A DNA stretch of 64,000 bases from Nocardia africana NBRC 100379 (GTDB lineage: Bacteria > Actinomycetota > Actinomycetes > Mycobacteriales > Mycobacteriaceae). Within the stretch, counting starts at the first letter, position 1. Every line of letters begins with the position of its first letter. This document shows, piece by piece, positions 15,445-25,435 of the stretch. Made by a program: the position numbers and the translations under genes. The stretch is taken from NCBI RefSeq assembly GCF_001612635.1, contig NZ_BDAV01000013.1:124001-188000 (forward strand), read 5' to 3'. The notes beneath the pieces were generated by a model. The model saw only the letters and a list, made by a program, of their open reading frames with translations. It did not search any database and was not told the DNA's origin.

Positions 15445-16746
15445 GTGAGTTTCTGGCCCGCGCCCCACATCGACCATGCCGTGCACGCGACCGTCACCCT
15501 GCCCGGGTCCAAATCGATCACCAACCGGGCATTGATTCTGGCCGCGCTCGCCGACCGCCCCTCGACGATCACCGGCGCCCTGCGCAGCCGGGACACCGAG
15601 CTGATGATCGCGGGCTTGCGCGCGATGGGCGCCGAAATCACCGGTGACGGCGACACCCTCGCCGTCACCCCGCCGGCGCACCTGCACAACGCCACCGTCG
15701 ATTGCGGACTGGCCGGCACCGTGATGCGGTTCCTGCCGCCGGTAGCCGCGCTGGCGCACGGCGACGTCGCGTTCTTCGGCGACGAACAGGCGCAGCTGCG
15801 TCCCCTGCACACGATCCTCGACGCGCTGCGCAGCCTCGGCGTGGACATCGACGGCAACACTCTGCCGTTCGTCGTGCACGGCGCCGGGACGCTGCGGGGC
15901 GGGCGGGTCACCATCGACGCCTCCGGTTCCTCGCAGTTCGTCTCCGGGCTGCTGTTGTCGGCGGCGCGCTTCGAGACCGGGATCACCGTGCATCACGAGG
16001 GCGCACCGCTGCCGTCCATGCCGCATATCGAGATGACGGTGCAGATGCTGCGGCAGGCCGGGGTGCGGGTGGAGGCGCCGGCCGATCCGCGCAAGGAACA
16101 GGTCTGGACGGTCGACCCCGGGCCGATCCACGCCGTCGACTGGGATGTGGAACCGGATCTGTCCAACGCCACGCCCTTCCTGGCCGCGGCGGCGGTCACC
16201 GGCGGTGAGGTGACCATTCCGCACTGGCCGCAGCTGACCACCCAGGCCGGTGACGTGATCCGCGAAATTCTCGTCCGGATGGGCGCGGAAGCGCGGCGCT
16301 ACGACGGCAAACTCACCGTGCGCGGCCCGCAGTCCCTCGCCGGCATCGATATCGACCTGCACGATGTGGGCGAGCTGACGCCGACCGTGGCCGCACTGGC
16401 CGCACTGGCCGATTCCCCGTCGCGGCTGCGCGGGATCGCCCATCTGCGCGGGCACGAAACCGACCGGCTGGCCGCGCTGACCACCGAGATCAACCGCCTC
16501 GGCGGCAACGTCACCGAGACCGAGGACGGGCTGAGCATCGAGCCCACCCCGCTGACGGGTGGACAGTGGCACTCCTACGCCGATCACCGAATGGCCACGG
16601 CGGGAGCGATTCTCGGCCTGCGCGTGCCCGGCGTCAGCATCGAGGACATCGGCACCACCGCCAAGACCCTGCCCGAATTCGTCACCCTGTGGGAGTTGAT
16701 GCTGGCGGGCGCCGGCGCCTTATCGGGTGAGGGAGCGGCCCACTGA
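15445..16746 (+). CDS. aroA: 3-phosphoshikimate 1-carboxyvinyltransferase (EPSP synthase)
   Basis: A 433-residue enzyme of the shikimate pathway that joins phosphoenolpyruvate to shikimate-3-phosphate. Start chosen at the GTG at 15445, because homologues begin with a short xxxWPAP segment and VSFWPAPHIDHAVHATVTLPGSKS fits. The frame runs upstream to 15301 without family similarity. Motifs include LPGSKSITNRAL, GLAGTVMRFLPPVAAL, SSQFVSGLLL, and LRGHETDRLAALTTEINRLG near the C-terminus. The stop codon overlaps the proposed CTG start of rsgA. Confidence 0.95.
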   Translation: MSFWPAPHIDHAVHATVTLPGSKSITNRALILAALADRPSTITGALRSRDTELMIAGLRAMGAEITGDGDTLAVTPPAHLHNATVDCGLAGTVMRFLPPVAALAHGDVAFFGDEQAQLRPLHTILDALRSLGVDIDGNTLPFVVHGAGTLRGGRVTIDASGSSQFVSGLLLSAARFETGITVHHEGAPLPSMPHIEMTVQMLRQAGVRVEAPADPRKEQVWTVDPGPIHAVDWDVEPDLSNATPFLAAAAVTGGEVTIPHWPQLTTQAGDVIREILVRMGAEARRYDGKLTVRGPQSLAGIDIDLHDVGELTPTVAALAALADSPSRLRGIAHLRGHETDRLAALTTEINRLGGNVTETEDGLSIEPTPLTGGQWHSYADHRMATAGAILGLRVPGVSIEDIGTTAKTLPEFVTLWELMLAGAGALSGEGAAH

Positions 16747-17744
16747 GGCGCCGGGAGTACGACGAATCCGATGTCCGGGTGCGCCCGGGCAGGGGTTCGC
16801 GTCCCCGCACGAAGACTCGCCCGGAACATCGAGATGCGGTGTCGGCCATGGTGGTTTCGGTGGATCGGGGACGCTGGGGGTGTGTGATCGGCGACGATCC
16901 GGATCGCCGCGTGGTCGCGATGCGGGCGCGGGAACTGGGCCGCACGCCGATCGTGGTCGGCGATCAGGTGGATGTGGTCGGCGACCTGTCCGGACGGCCC
17001 GACACCCTGGCGCGGATCGTGCGCGTCGCCGATCGCCGAACGGTGTTGCGCCGCACCGCCGATGACACCGATCCCTTCGAACGCATCGTGGTGTCGAACG
17101 CCGAACAGCTGTTCATCGTCGTGGCGCTCGCCGATCCGCCGCCTCGCACCGGCTTCGTCGAACGCGCCATGGTGGCCGCGTATGCCGGTGGGCTGCAACC
17201 GATTCTGTGCCTGACCAAACACGACCTGGCCGCCGATTCCGAATTCGCCGCCGAATTTGCCGATCTCGACCTCACCATCGTCTACGGCGGCCGCGACGAT
17301 CCACTCGAGCCCGTCCGCGACCTCCTCCGGAATTCGCTGACCTGCCTGCTCGGCCACTCCGGCGTCGGCAAGTCGACGCTGGTGAATCGCCTTGTCCCCG
17401 AAGCGGAACGCGCCGTGGGCACGGTCTCCGGCGTCGGCAAGGGCCGGCACACCTCCACCCAATCGGTGGCCCTGCCGCTGGAAGGCGGCGGCTGGGTCAT
17501 CGACACCCCGGGCATCCGTTCCTTCGGCCTCGCCCACATCTCCCCCGACGACGTGATCGCTGCTTTTCCCGACCTGTCCGATGCCATCGAGGACTGCCCC
17601 CGCGGCTGCACCCACCTGGGCCCACCCGCGGACCCGGAATGCGCGCTCGACGAACTACCGGGCAAGGAGCGGCGGGTGGCGGCGATCCGGCTGTTGCTGA
17701 CAGCGCTGAATTCCAACGATCCGTGGGCGGTCGGGAACGGCTGA
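16743..17744 (+). CDS. rsgA: Ribosome small-subunit maturation GTPase RsgA, probable CTG start
   Basis: A circularly permuted GTPase that checks late 30S assembly. Motifs are CLGHSGVGKSTLVNRL (G1), TKHD (G4, upstream of G1 because of the permutation), DTPGIRSFG (G3) and a C-terminal zinc knuckle (C-x4-C-x-H with a later C). The conserved actinobacterial N-terminus (REYDESDVRVRPGRGSRPRTK) lies upstream of the first ATG, GTG or TTG start (GTG at 16779). The only initiator covering it is the CTG at 16743, which overlaps the aroA stop as CTGA and has GAGGGAG 7 nt upstream. An in-frame stop at 16728 blocks anything longer. Confidence 0.9.
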   Translation: MRRREYDESDVRVRPGRGSRPRTKTRPEHRDAVSAMVVSVDRGRWGCVIGDDPDRRVVAMRARELGRTPIVVGDQVDVVGDLSGRPDTLARIVRVADRRTVLRRTADDTDPFERIVVSNAEQLFIVVALADPPPRTGFVERAMVAAYAGGLQPILCLTKHDLAADSEFAAEFADLDLTIVYGGRDDPLEPVRDLLRNSLTCLLGHSGVGKSTLVNRLVPEAERAVGTVSGVGKGRHTSTQSVALPLEGGGWVIDTPGIRSFGLAHISPDDVIAAFPDLSDAIEDCPRGCTHLGPPADPECALDELPGKERRVAAIRLLLTALNSNDPWAVGNG

Positions 17745-17749
17745 GGTGA

Positions 17750-18436
17750 TCACTCGGCGTGTTCCGGTCGCGGAGTCGCCGCCAGGCCTGCCTGCCCGAT
17801 CCACTGCGGTACCTGCCGCCGAATCGAGGCCGGGCCCACGATCTCGGTGGTTTCGTCCCGGAGCGCCGCTGCCCAGCTCCGGTCGCCACGCCAGATCTCG
17901 GTGAGCTGCCGCAGCGTGCTGCGCACGGTCGCCGCGACCTCGAAACCGGGGTCGTAGTCGCAGATCGCCGCCGTACCGCGCTCGACCATCAGCCACCAGT
18001 GCGCCTCCTTGCCGGGGACATCGGTGAACTCGACCGCCAGGACCGTGCGCTCATCCGGCCACGCCCGGACCGGCATCGTGCGACGGATATCCCACAGCAA
18101 CAGGTGCGGGTCCAGATCCCGGTCGCCGAGATCGCCGATCCAGCGCACCCCCCACGTCCCGAGCGCTTGGACGACGGCCGACAGCTCGCGTCCGGCGTCG
18201 GTCAGGATGTAGGCGGCGCGCCCGTCCGCACCGATCTCGCGACGCAGTACCCCCGACCGCTCCAGCGAACGCAGACGCCGCGACAGCAGGGCGGGCGACA
18301 TCTTCGGGTTGCCCCGCCGCAACTCGTTGAAATGCGTACTGCCCAAGAGTAATTCGCGAACGACCAGCAGCGTCCACCGCTCGTCGAGGACGTCCATTGC
18401 CTTGGCGATCGGGCAGAACTCCCCGTAGCCGGACAC
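17750..18436 (-). CDS. HxlR-type winged-helix regulator with C-terminal SCP2-like domain
   Basis: About 228 residues, starting at the GTG at 18436 (VSGYGEFCPIAKAMDVLDERW). Longer forms would extend across the divergent promoter. Residues 8-100 are an HxlR domain: CPIAKAMDVLDERWTLLVVRELLLGSTHFNELRRG, then MSPALLSRRLRSLERSGVL. Residues about 125-225 match the lipid-binding-like extension often found on actinobacterial HxlR proteins (LAVEFTDVPGKEAHWWLMVERG, then AATVRSTLRQLTEIWRGDRSW), which may sense a hydrophobic ligand. It is divergent from a methyltransferase gene, its likely target. Confidence 0.85.
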   Translation of the reverse strand: MSGYGEFCPIAKAMDVLDERWTLLVVRELLLGSTHFNELRRGNPKMSPALLSRRLRSLERSGVLRREIGADGRAAYILTDAGRELSAVVQALGTWGVRWIGDLGDRDLDPHLLLWDIRRTMPVRAWPDERTVLAVEFTDVPGKEAHWWLMVERGTAAICDYDPGFEVAATVRSTLRQLTEIWRGDRSWAAALRDETTEIVGPASIRRQVPQWIGQAGLAATPRPEHAE

Positions 18437-18517
18437 ACAACCAGTACACCACTCGGCGCGCGCCGGGTACAGATGTTGAACTGGCCGGCGCCACCCCGGC
18501 CGCCGGATGCTTGCGAT

Positions 18518-19348
18518 ATGACAGCTATCCACCACACCCAGCAATCACCCGACGAGATCACCGAACGCACACACGCACTCTGGGCCCTCGGCGACTATCC
18601 GCGCGTCGCGGACACCGTGATACCCGGCCTTGGCCGGCGACTGGTCCGGGCCTGCGATATTCGTCCCGGCCGGCGAGTGCTCGATATCGCCGCCGGAGCG
18701 GGGAATGCGGCCATTCCGGCGGCCGAAGCCGGCGCGGACGTCATTGCCAGTGACCTGACGCCGGAAATGTTCGCGGCCGGCCGGGCCGCAGCGGCCGCCC
18801 GCGGTGTCCATCTCACGTGGGAGGCCGCGGACGCTCAGGCACTGCCCTACGACGACGGTCGATTCGATGTCGCCCTGTCCTGCGTGGGCATCATGTTCGC
18901 CCCGTCGCATCGGGCGGCCGCCGACGAACTGCTTCGGGTGACCGCGCCGGATGCGACGATCGGCCTGATCAACTGGACACCGGAGGGATTCATCGGCGAG
19001 ATGTTCTCGATCGTGAAGCGGTTCGCGCCGCCACCGCCGTCCGGGGCGCAATCGCCGCTGCTCTGGGGCACCCCTGACCACCTGCGGGACCTGTTCGGCG
19101 ACCGCGTCACCGATCTGCGGACGCAGCGCGAATTCGCGACGGTGGAGTGTTTCGCCGACGGCGACCGGTTCCGCGACTTCTTCAAGGCGAACTACGGTCC
19201 CACGGTCGCCGTGTACAAGGCTCTCGCCGGCGACCCGGACCGCATCGCCGACCTGGACCGCGCCCTCGCCGACCTGGCCGCTCGCCACGATCTCGGCGGC
19301 GGGCGGATGCGCTGGGAGTACCTCCTGGTCACCGCCCGGCGGGCGTGA
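18518..19348 (+). CDS. Class I SAM-dependent methyltransferase
   Basis: A 276-residue methyltransferase. Start at the ATG at 18518 (MTAIHHTQQS). Motif I is VLDIAAGAGNAAIPAAEAGADVIASDLTPEM, and motif post-I to III continue with AADAQALPYDDGRFDVALSCVGIMFAPSH, the pattern of the UbiE/COQ5-like group. WTPEGFIGEMF and the C-terminal helical region fit actinobacterial small-molecule methyltransferases. The substrate is unknown. It shares an 81-bp divergent promoter region with the HxlR-type gene. Confidence 0.87.
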   Translation: MTAIHHTQQSPDEITERTHALWALGDYPRVADTVIPGLGRRLVRACDIRPGRRVLDIAAGAGNAAIPAAEAGADVIASDLTPEMFAAGRAAAAARGVHLTWEAADAQALPYDDGRFDVALSCVGIMFAPSHRAAADELLRVTAPDATIGLINWTPEGFIGEMFSIVKRFAPPPPSGAQSPLLWGTPDHLRDLFGDRVTDLRTQREFATVECFADGDRFRDFFKANYGPTVAVYKALAGDPDRIADLDRALADLAARHDLGGGRMRWEYLLVTARRA

Positions 19349-19362
19349 GAAACCGGGCGCGT

Positions 19363-19878
19363 TTACGCCGATGTCGGCAGCCGGCGCTCGCCGTGCGTGA
19401 TCGCCGCGATCAGATCGTCGTAGCCGTTGACCAGTTCGGCCACCCGGAACCACGCGGCGTGCAAGGCCAGATCGTCGGTGGTGGTCTCCAGCAGGTGCGC
19501 GGCGCGGGCGTAGGCCGCCATGAGCCGATCGATCACGCAGCCGACGGTTTCGGTATGGATCGCCGTGCCGTGCCGATGCTGCGGGACGTGCGCTTCGATC
19601 CATCGGTCGATCGCGCGCACGGTCTCGCGGCGCGACGCCTCGGCCGCACGGCGATAGTCGGCATCGCGCGATTGGGCGGTGCCGGTGTGCAGTTCCGCGA
19701 GGTGCCGCGCGAGCGGGTCCAAGTGATGCGCGGCGGGGCGCGAATCACGCACCATGCGCAGCAGCATTTCAGCGGTGGGGAGGCCGCCGACAGCGTCGGC
19801 GCCGCTGCGATCGAGCACCAGCAGCGGCGACACCGTGGCGACCCCGGCGCCTTCGGAGCCTGAGACCTCACCGGTCAT
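19363..19878 (-). CDS. DUF4254-family protein
   Basis: About 171 residues from the ATG at 19878. The upstream part of the frame (to 20010) is arginine-rich and looks non-coding. The body is all helical with the family-like segments LHTGTAQSRDADYRRAAEASRRETVRAIDRW, THTETVGCVIDRL-like HTETVGCVIDRLMAAYARA and AELVNGYDDLIAAI. DUF4254 proteins are uncharacterised. In some genomes they sit near lipopolysaccharide genes, but no such neighbour exists here. It converges on the methyltransferase gene. Confidence 0.72.
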   Translation of the reverse strand: MTGEVSGSEGAGVATVSPLLVLDRSGADAVGGLPTAEMLLRMVRDSRPAAHHLDPLARHLAELHTGTAQSRDADYRRAAEASRRETVRAIDRWIEAHVPQHRHGTAIHTETVGCVIDRLMAAYARAAHLLETTTDDLALHAAWFRVAELVNGYDDLIAAITHGERRLPTSA

Positions 19879-20129
19879 GGCGAGCACCGCCTCTGCGCGC
19901 GGCTGCTGGTACCGCACCCGAGGGCGCCATCGCGGCCGTCTCGGTGACGCGGTGCGGCGAGAATTGCGACTTCGAGCACATCGGCAGCTCCTGGTCGGTC
20001 GTGTCGGCATTCGACGAAGCCGACCGTATGCCCCGGATTAGCCGTTCGTCTGCCTGCTCGTTCCCGCTGTTGAGAAGTCACAGCCCTGATCGCCGCGGCG
20101 TGCCGACGGAACACATAACCGGCGGTTGA

Positions 20130-21074
20130 CTACGGGATCAGCACCAGCCGCCCGCGCACTCCACCGGCGGACAACCGCTCGTGCGCCTCGGCCGCGCGCT
20201 CGAGCGGAAGGACGTCGGCGACCCGCAAGGTCAGGCCGAGGGTCGCGAGTCCGGCGAGCGCGGCGCCGTCGGCTCTGATCCACTCCTGATGAATTGTCAT
20301 GCCGCGCAAGGGAAGAGGGGACGGTCCACCGGCCACCCCGGCATACGCGCCACCATTGCGGACCGCGGCCGCCGCGCGCACTCCCAGGCCGGCGCCGTCC
20401 AGTGCGCCGTCGACACCTCCCGGAACCAGCGCACGGATCTCCCCGGCGAGGTCGGCGCTCGCTCGCGGCACGGTCCATTCGGCGCCGAGTCCGCGAACGA
20501 ACGCCACATCCGCGTCGGCGACCTGCGCGACCACCCGCAGGCCGGCACGCACCCCCAGCTCGACCGCGAAGCCGCCGACCGCTCCGGCAGCGCCCGTGAC
20601 CAGCAGCGTGTCACCGCGGCGAAGGTCGAGCAGCGCGAGCGCCTGCTGCGCGGTCAGTGCGTTCAGCGGCAGCGTGGCCGCCTCCGGCGCATCGACACCC
20701 GGTGGCGCCGGCGCGACCGCGTCGGCATCGAGCACCAGATATTCGGCGTACGCCCCCAGCGACCGGTCGAGGAGATCACGTAACCCGATAACGCGTTGTC
20801 CCACCGCGAATGCCGTCACGTCCGGCCCGACACGGTCGACAACTCCCGCGACATCCCAGCCGATGCCGATGATCTCGCGCGGCGCCATCAGACCCGCATC
20901 GATCAAGGCGCCGCTGCGGGTCGCGATATCCACCGGGTTGACCGCCGCCGCCTCCACCCGGATCCGCACCTGACGCGGTCCGGGTTCGGGCGTCGGCACC
21001 CGCACCACCTCGAGCGCCTCCGGACCACCGACCCGGCGAACGACCACGGCCCGCATGCTGTTTCGAGAACTCAT
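20130..21074 (-). CDS. NADP-dependent MDR oxidoreductase (quinone reductase-like)
   Basis: A 314-residue medium-chain reductase without zinc ligands. Landmarks: MRAVVVRRVGGPEALEVV at the N-terminus, PREIIGIGWDVAGVVDRVGPDV, and the cofactor motif GDTLLVTGAAGAVGGFAVEL. I start it at the ATG at 21074 (MSSRNSMRAV); the ATG at 21056 is equally possible, and neither has a strong ribosome-binding site. It is divergent from an HxlR gene, with two inverted repeats in the shared promoter, so it is the probable regulated target, likely part of an electrophile or quinone response. Confidence 0.85.
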   Translation of the reverse strand: MSSRNSMRAVVVRRVGGPEALEVVRVPTPEPGPRQVRIRVEAAAVNPVDIATRSGALIDAGLMAPREIIGIGWDVAGVVDRVGPDVTAFAVGQRVIGLRDLLDRSLGAYAEYLVLDADAVAPAPPGVDAPEAATLPLNALTAQQALALLDLRRGDTLLVTGAAGAVGGFAVELGVRAGLRVVAQVADADVAFVRGLGAEWTVPRASADLAGEIRALVPGGVDGALDGAGLGVRAAAAVRNGGAYAGVAGGPSPLPLRGMTIHQEWIRADGAALAGLATLGLTLRVADVLPLERAAEAHERLSAGGVRGRLVLIP

Positions 21075-21085
21075 GCAACACAACG

Positions 21086-21106
21086 TATGGAGAGCTACTC
21101 TCCATA
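21086..21106. promoter_or_regulatory. Putative HxlR operator 1
   Basis: TATGGAGAG (21086-21094), CTA, CTCTCCATA (21098-21106): a perfect 9-bp inverted repeat with a 3-nt spacer. It starts 12 nt upstream of the oxidoreductase start, so a bound dimer would block that promoter. Confidence 0.68.
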
Positions 21107-21112
21107 AGGAAG

Positions 21113-21132
21113 TACGCACTGCAAGGTGCGTA
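21113..21132. promoter_or_regulatory. Putative HxlR operator 2
   Basis: TACGCAC (21113-21119), TGCAAG, GTGCGTA (21126-21132): a perfect 7-bp inverted repeat, 6 bp after the first palindrome and 20 nt before the HxlR start at 21152. Its sequence differs from operator 1, so it might bind a different protein or be a hairpin in the leader. Confidence 0.5.
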
Positions 21133-21151
21133 TCCCACCCCGAGGAGACCC

Positions 21152-21583
21152 GTGGCCACCCGAACCGCCGCCCAGCGCCGGGCTCAGGCCGGCGCCGAAT
21201 ACGACGCCTACCTGGCACAATGCCCAGCCCGGCAATTACTCGACCGCATCGCCGACAAGTGGGTGAGCCTGGCCGTCAACGCCCTCGCCGACGGGCCCCA
21301 GCGCTACAGCGACCTGCAACGCCGCTTGGCCAGCGTCAGCCAGAAGATGCTCACCCAAACCCTGCGCAACCTCGAACGCGACGGCCTGATCTCCCGCACC
21401 GTCACCCCCACGGTCCCGGTCCGCGTCGACTACGAACTGACCCCCCTCGGCCACTCGCTATTACCGGTGATGCGCGCCGTCAAAGACTGGGCCGAGCAGA
21501 ACATGGACCAGGTCCACGCCGCCCGCGAACGCTACGAGAAGCAAGCGGGAACCGCACAGCACGACAGCGGCCGGCCCACCTGA
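21152..21583 (+). CDS. HxlR-family transcriptional regulator
   Basis: A 143-residue winged-helix protein starting with GTG, GAGGAGA about 6 nt upstream. The HxlR core is complete: CPARQLLDRIADKWVSLAVNALADGPQRYSDLQRRLASVSQKMLTQTLRNLERDGLISRTVTPTVPVRVDYELTPLG. The cysteine in AQCPAR corresponds to the conserved HxlR cysteine that in relatives such as HypR and YodB senses electrophiles. With a quinone-reductase-like target on the other strand, a thiol-based switch is plausible (inference). Confidence 0.9.
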   Translation: MATRTAAQRRAQAGAEYDAYLAQCPARQLLDRIADKWVSLAVNALADGPQRYSDLQRRLASVSQKMLTQTLRNLERDGLISRTVTPTVPVRVDYELTPLGHSLLPVMRAVKDWAEQNMDQVHAARERYEKQAGTAQHDSGRPT

Positions 21584-21599
21584 TCGGTGAGCCGGCCGC
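21567..21599. terminator. Bidirectional hairpin between hxlR and secA
   Basis: GCGGCCGGC (21567-21575) pairs with GCCGGCCGC (21591-21599). CACC and GGTG extend the stem inward after one mismatch, around the loop TGATC. It overlaps the 3' end of the HxlR gene and lies just past the secA stop. Confidence 0.7.
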
Positions 21600-21613
21600 C
21601 TCGTTCGCCGAAA

Positions 21614-24451
<2,838 letters not shown>

Positions 24452-24703
24452 GGGTCTCGTCAGTCCTCTGGTCGATGTTGTCGTCTTGCAGTGCTACATC
24501 TTCGGCACACCGCACTACTCGCGGCATACCGAAGCCCCCGCCACATCGTATGGGCGAAATTCCCGGCGCGCGGATAAGCGGCATCGTCCATGGTAATGCG
24601 GCCTCCATCGTAGGCGCCGCCGCGTCGGAACATCCACGGACAGCGGCGGCCCATCGGCGCCCGACAGTGATCGATCACACCTCGGCACCACACGCGCCCG
24701 CGA

Positions 24704-25264
24704 TCACCGCATGCGCAGAGCACTCACCCGCCAGCGCCCGCGGCGCAGCACCAACCGCGCGGCGACGGCGAAACGGCGCTGCCCCCGCTCGTATCCGCCG
24801 CACACCTCCGCGGCGCTCGCGGTGACCTCGGCGAGCCGCACGGTGACGAGCACCGCCGTACCGAGGCGGCGCTCCGCGGCGGCGGTGCGGGCGAGCGTTT
24901 CGACGGCGGCCAGCACGGTCGGCTCCACCACCGGACGCAGCTGCCCGAGCGGACGCCGCCCGTCGATGACCTCGAGGACCAGCCGTAGCGAACGCTCCGC
25001 GAAATGCGCTGCCGCCGAACCATTTTCGTTTCCGCCGCACAGCCCGGACGGCACCGGCGCACCGGCGCCGGAGCCCGGCGACCGGCCGTCGTGCGCGGAC
25101 CGGCGCGGCGTCCGCAGGCGCGGCACACTGTGTCCGGCCGTCCCCCGATCGAGCGGCGTTACCGCATTCGGATCACCGGAACTCCTCGGATCCAACGGCG
25201 GTTCGAATACCGGCGCGCGGCAAGCGCGGCGGGTGTATACCGGGCTTGCAGAAGACTCGAGCAT
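24704..25264 (-). CDS. Rv3235-family protein (DUF6459)
   Basis: A 186-residue protein of unknown function. I place the start at the ATG at 25264 (MLESSA), where GGGGGAG precedes by about 7 nt. The much longer open frame to 26305 is only the antisense of the acyltransferase gene. Residues 1-85 are proline/arginine/serine-rich and probably disordered. Residues 86-186 form the conserved domain (FAERSLRLVLEVIDGRRPLGQLR, then RRFAVAARLVLRRGRWRVSAL). In mycobacteria the relative Rv3235 lies in the same secA-tgs3 interval. The domain fold resembles SPOR/NTF2-sized modules only superficially. Confidence 0.78.
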   Translation of the reverse strand: MLESSASPVYTRRACRAPVFEPPLDPRSSGDPNAVTPLDRGTAGHSVPRLRTPRRSAHDGRSPGSGAGAPVPSGLCGGNENGSAAAHFAERSLRLVLEVIDGRRPLGQLRPVVEPTVLAAVETLARTAAAERRLGTAVLVTVRLAEVTASAAEVCGGYERGQRRFAVAARLVLRRGRWRVSALRMR

Positions 25265-25435
25265 TCGACACTCCCCCTGGTCGGCATGCTTGGGCACGGA
25301 TCGAACCAGCATGCCATGCCCGGCGTCGACGACGGCGGAATTCCGACGCCGACGCGACAAGTCCCACACAGTCACGCGCAGAAGGTTTGTGTCACTCCAC
25401 AATGGAGAGCGGCAACGGAGAGGAGTTCGGACAGC

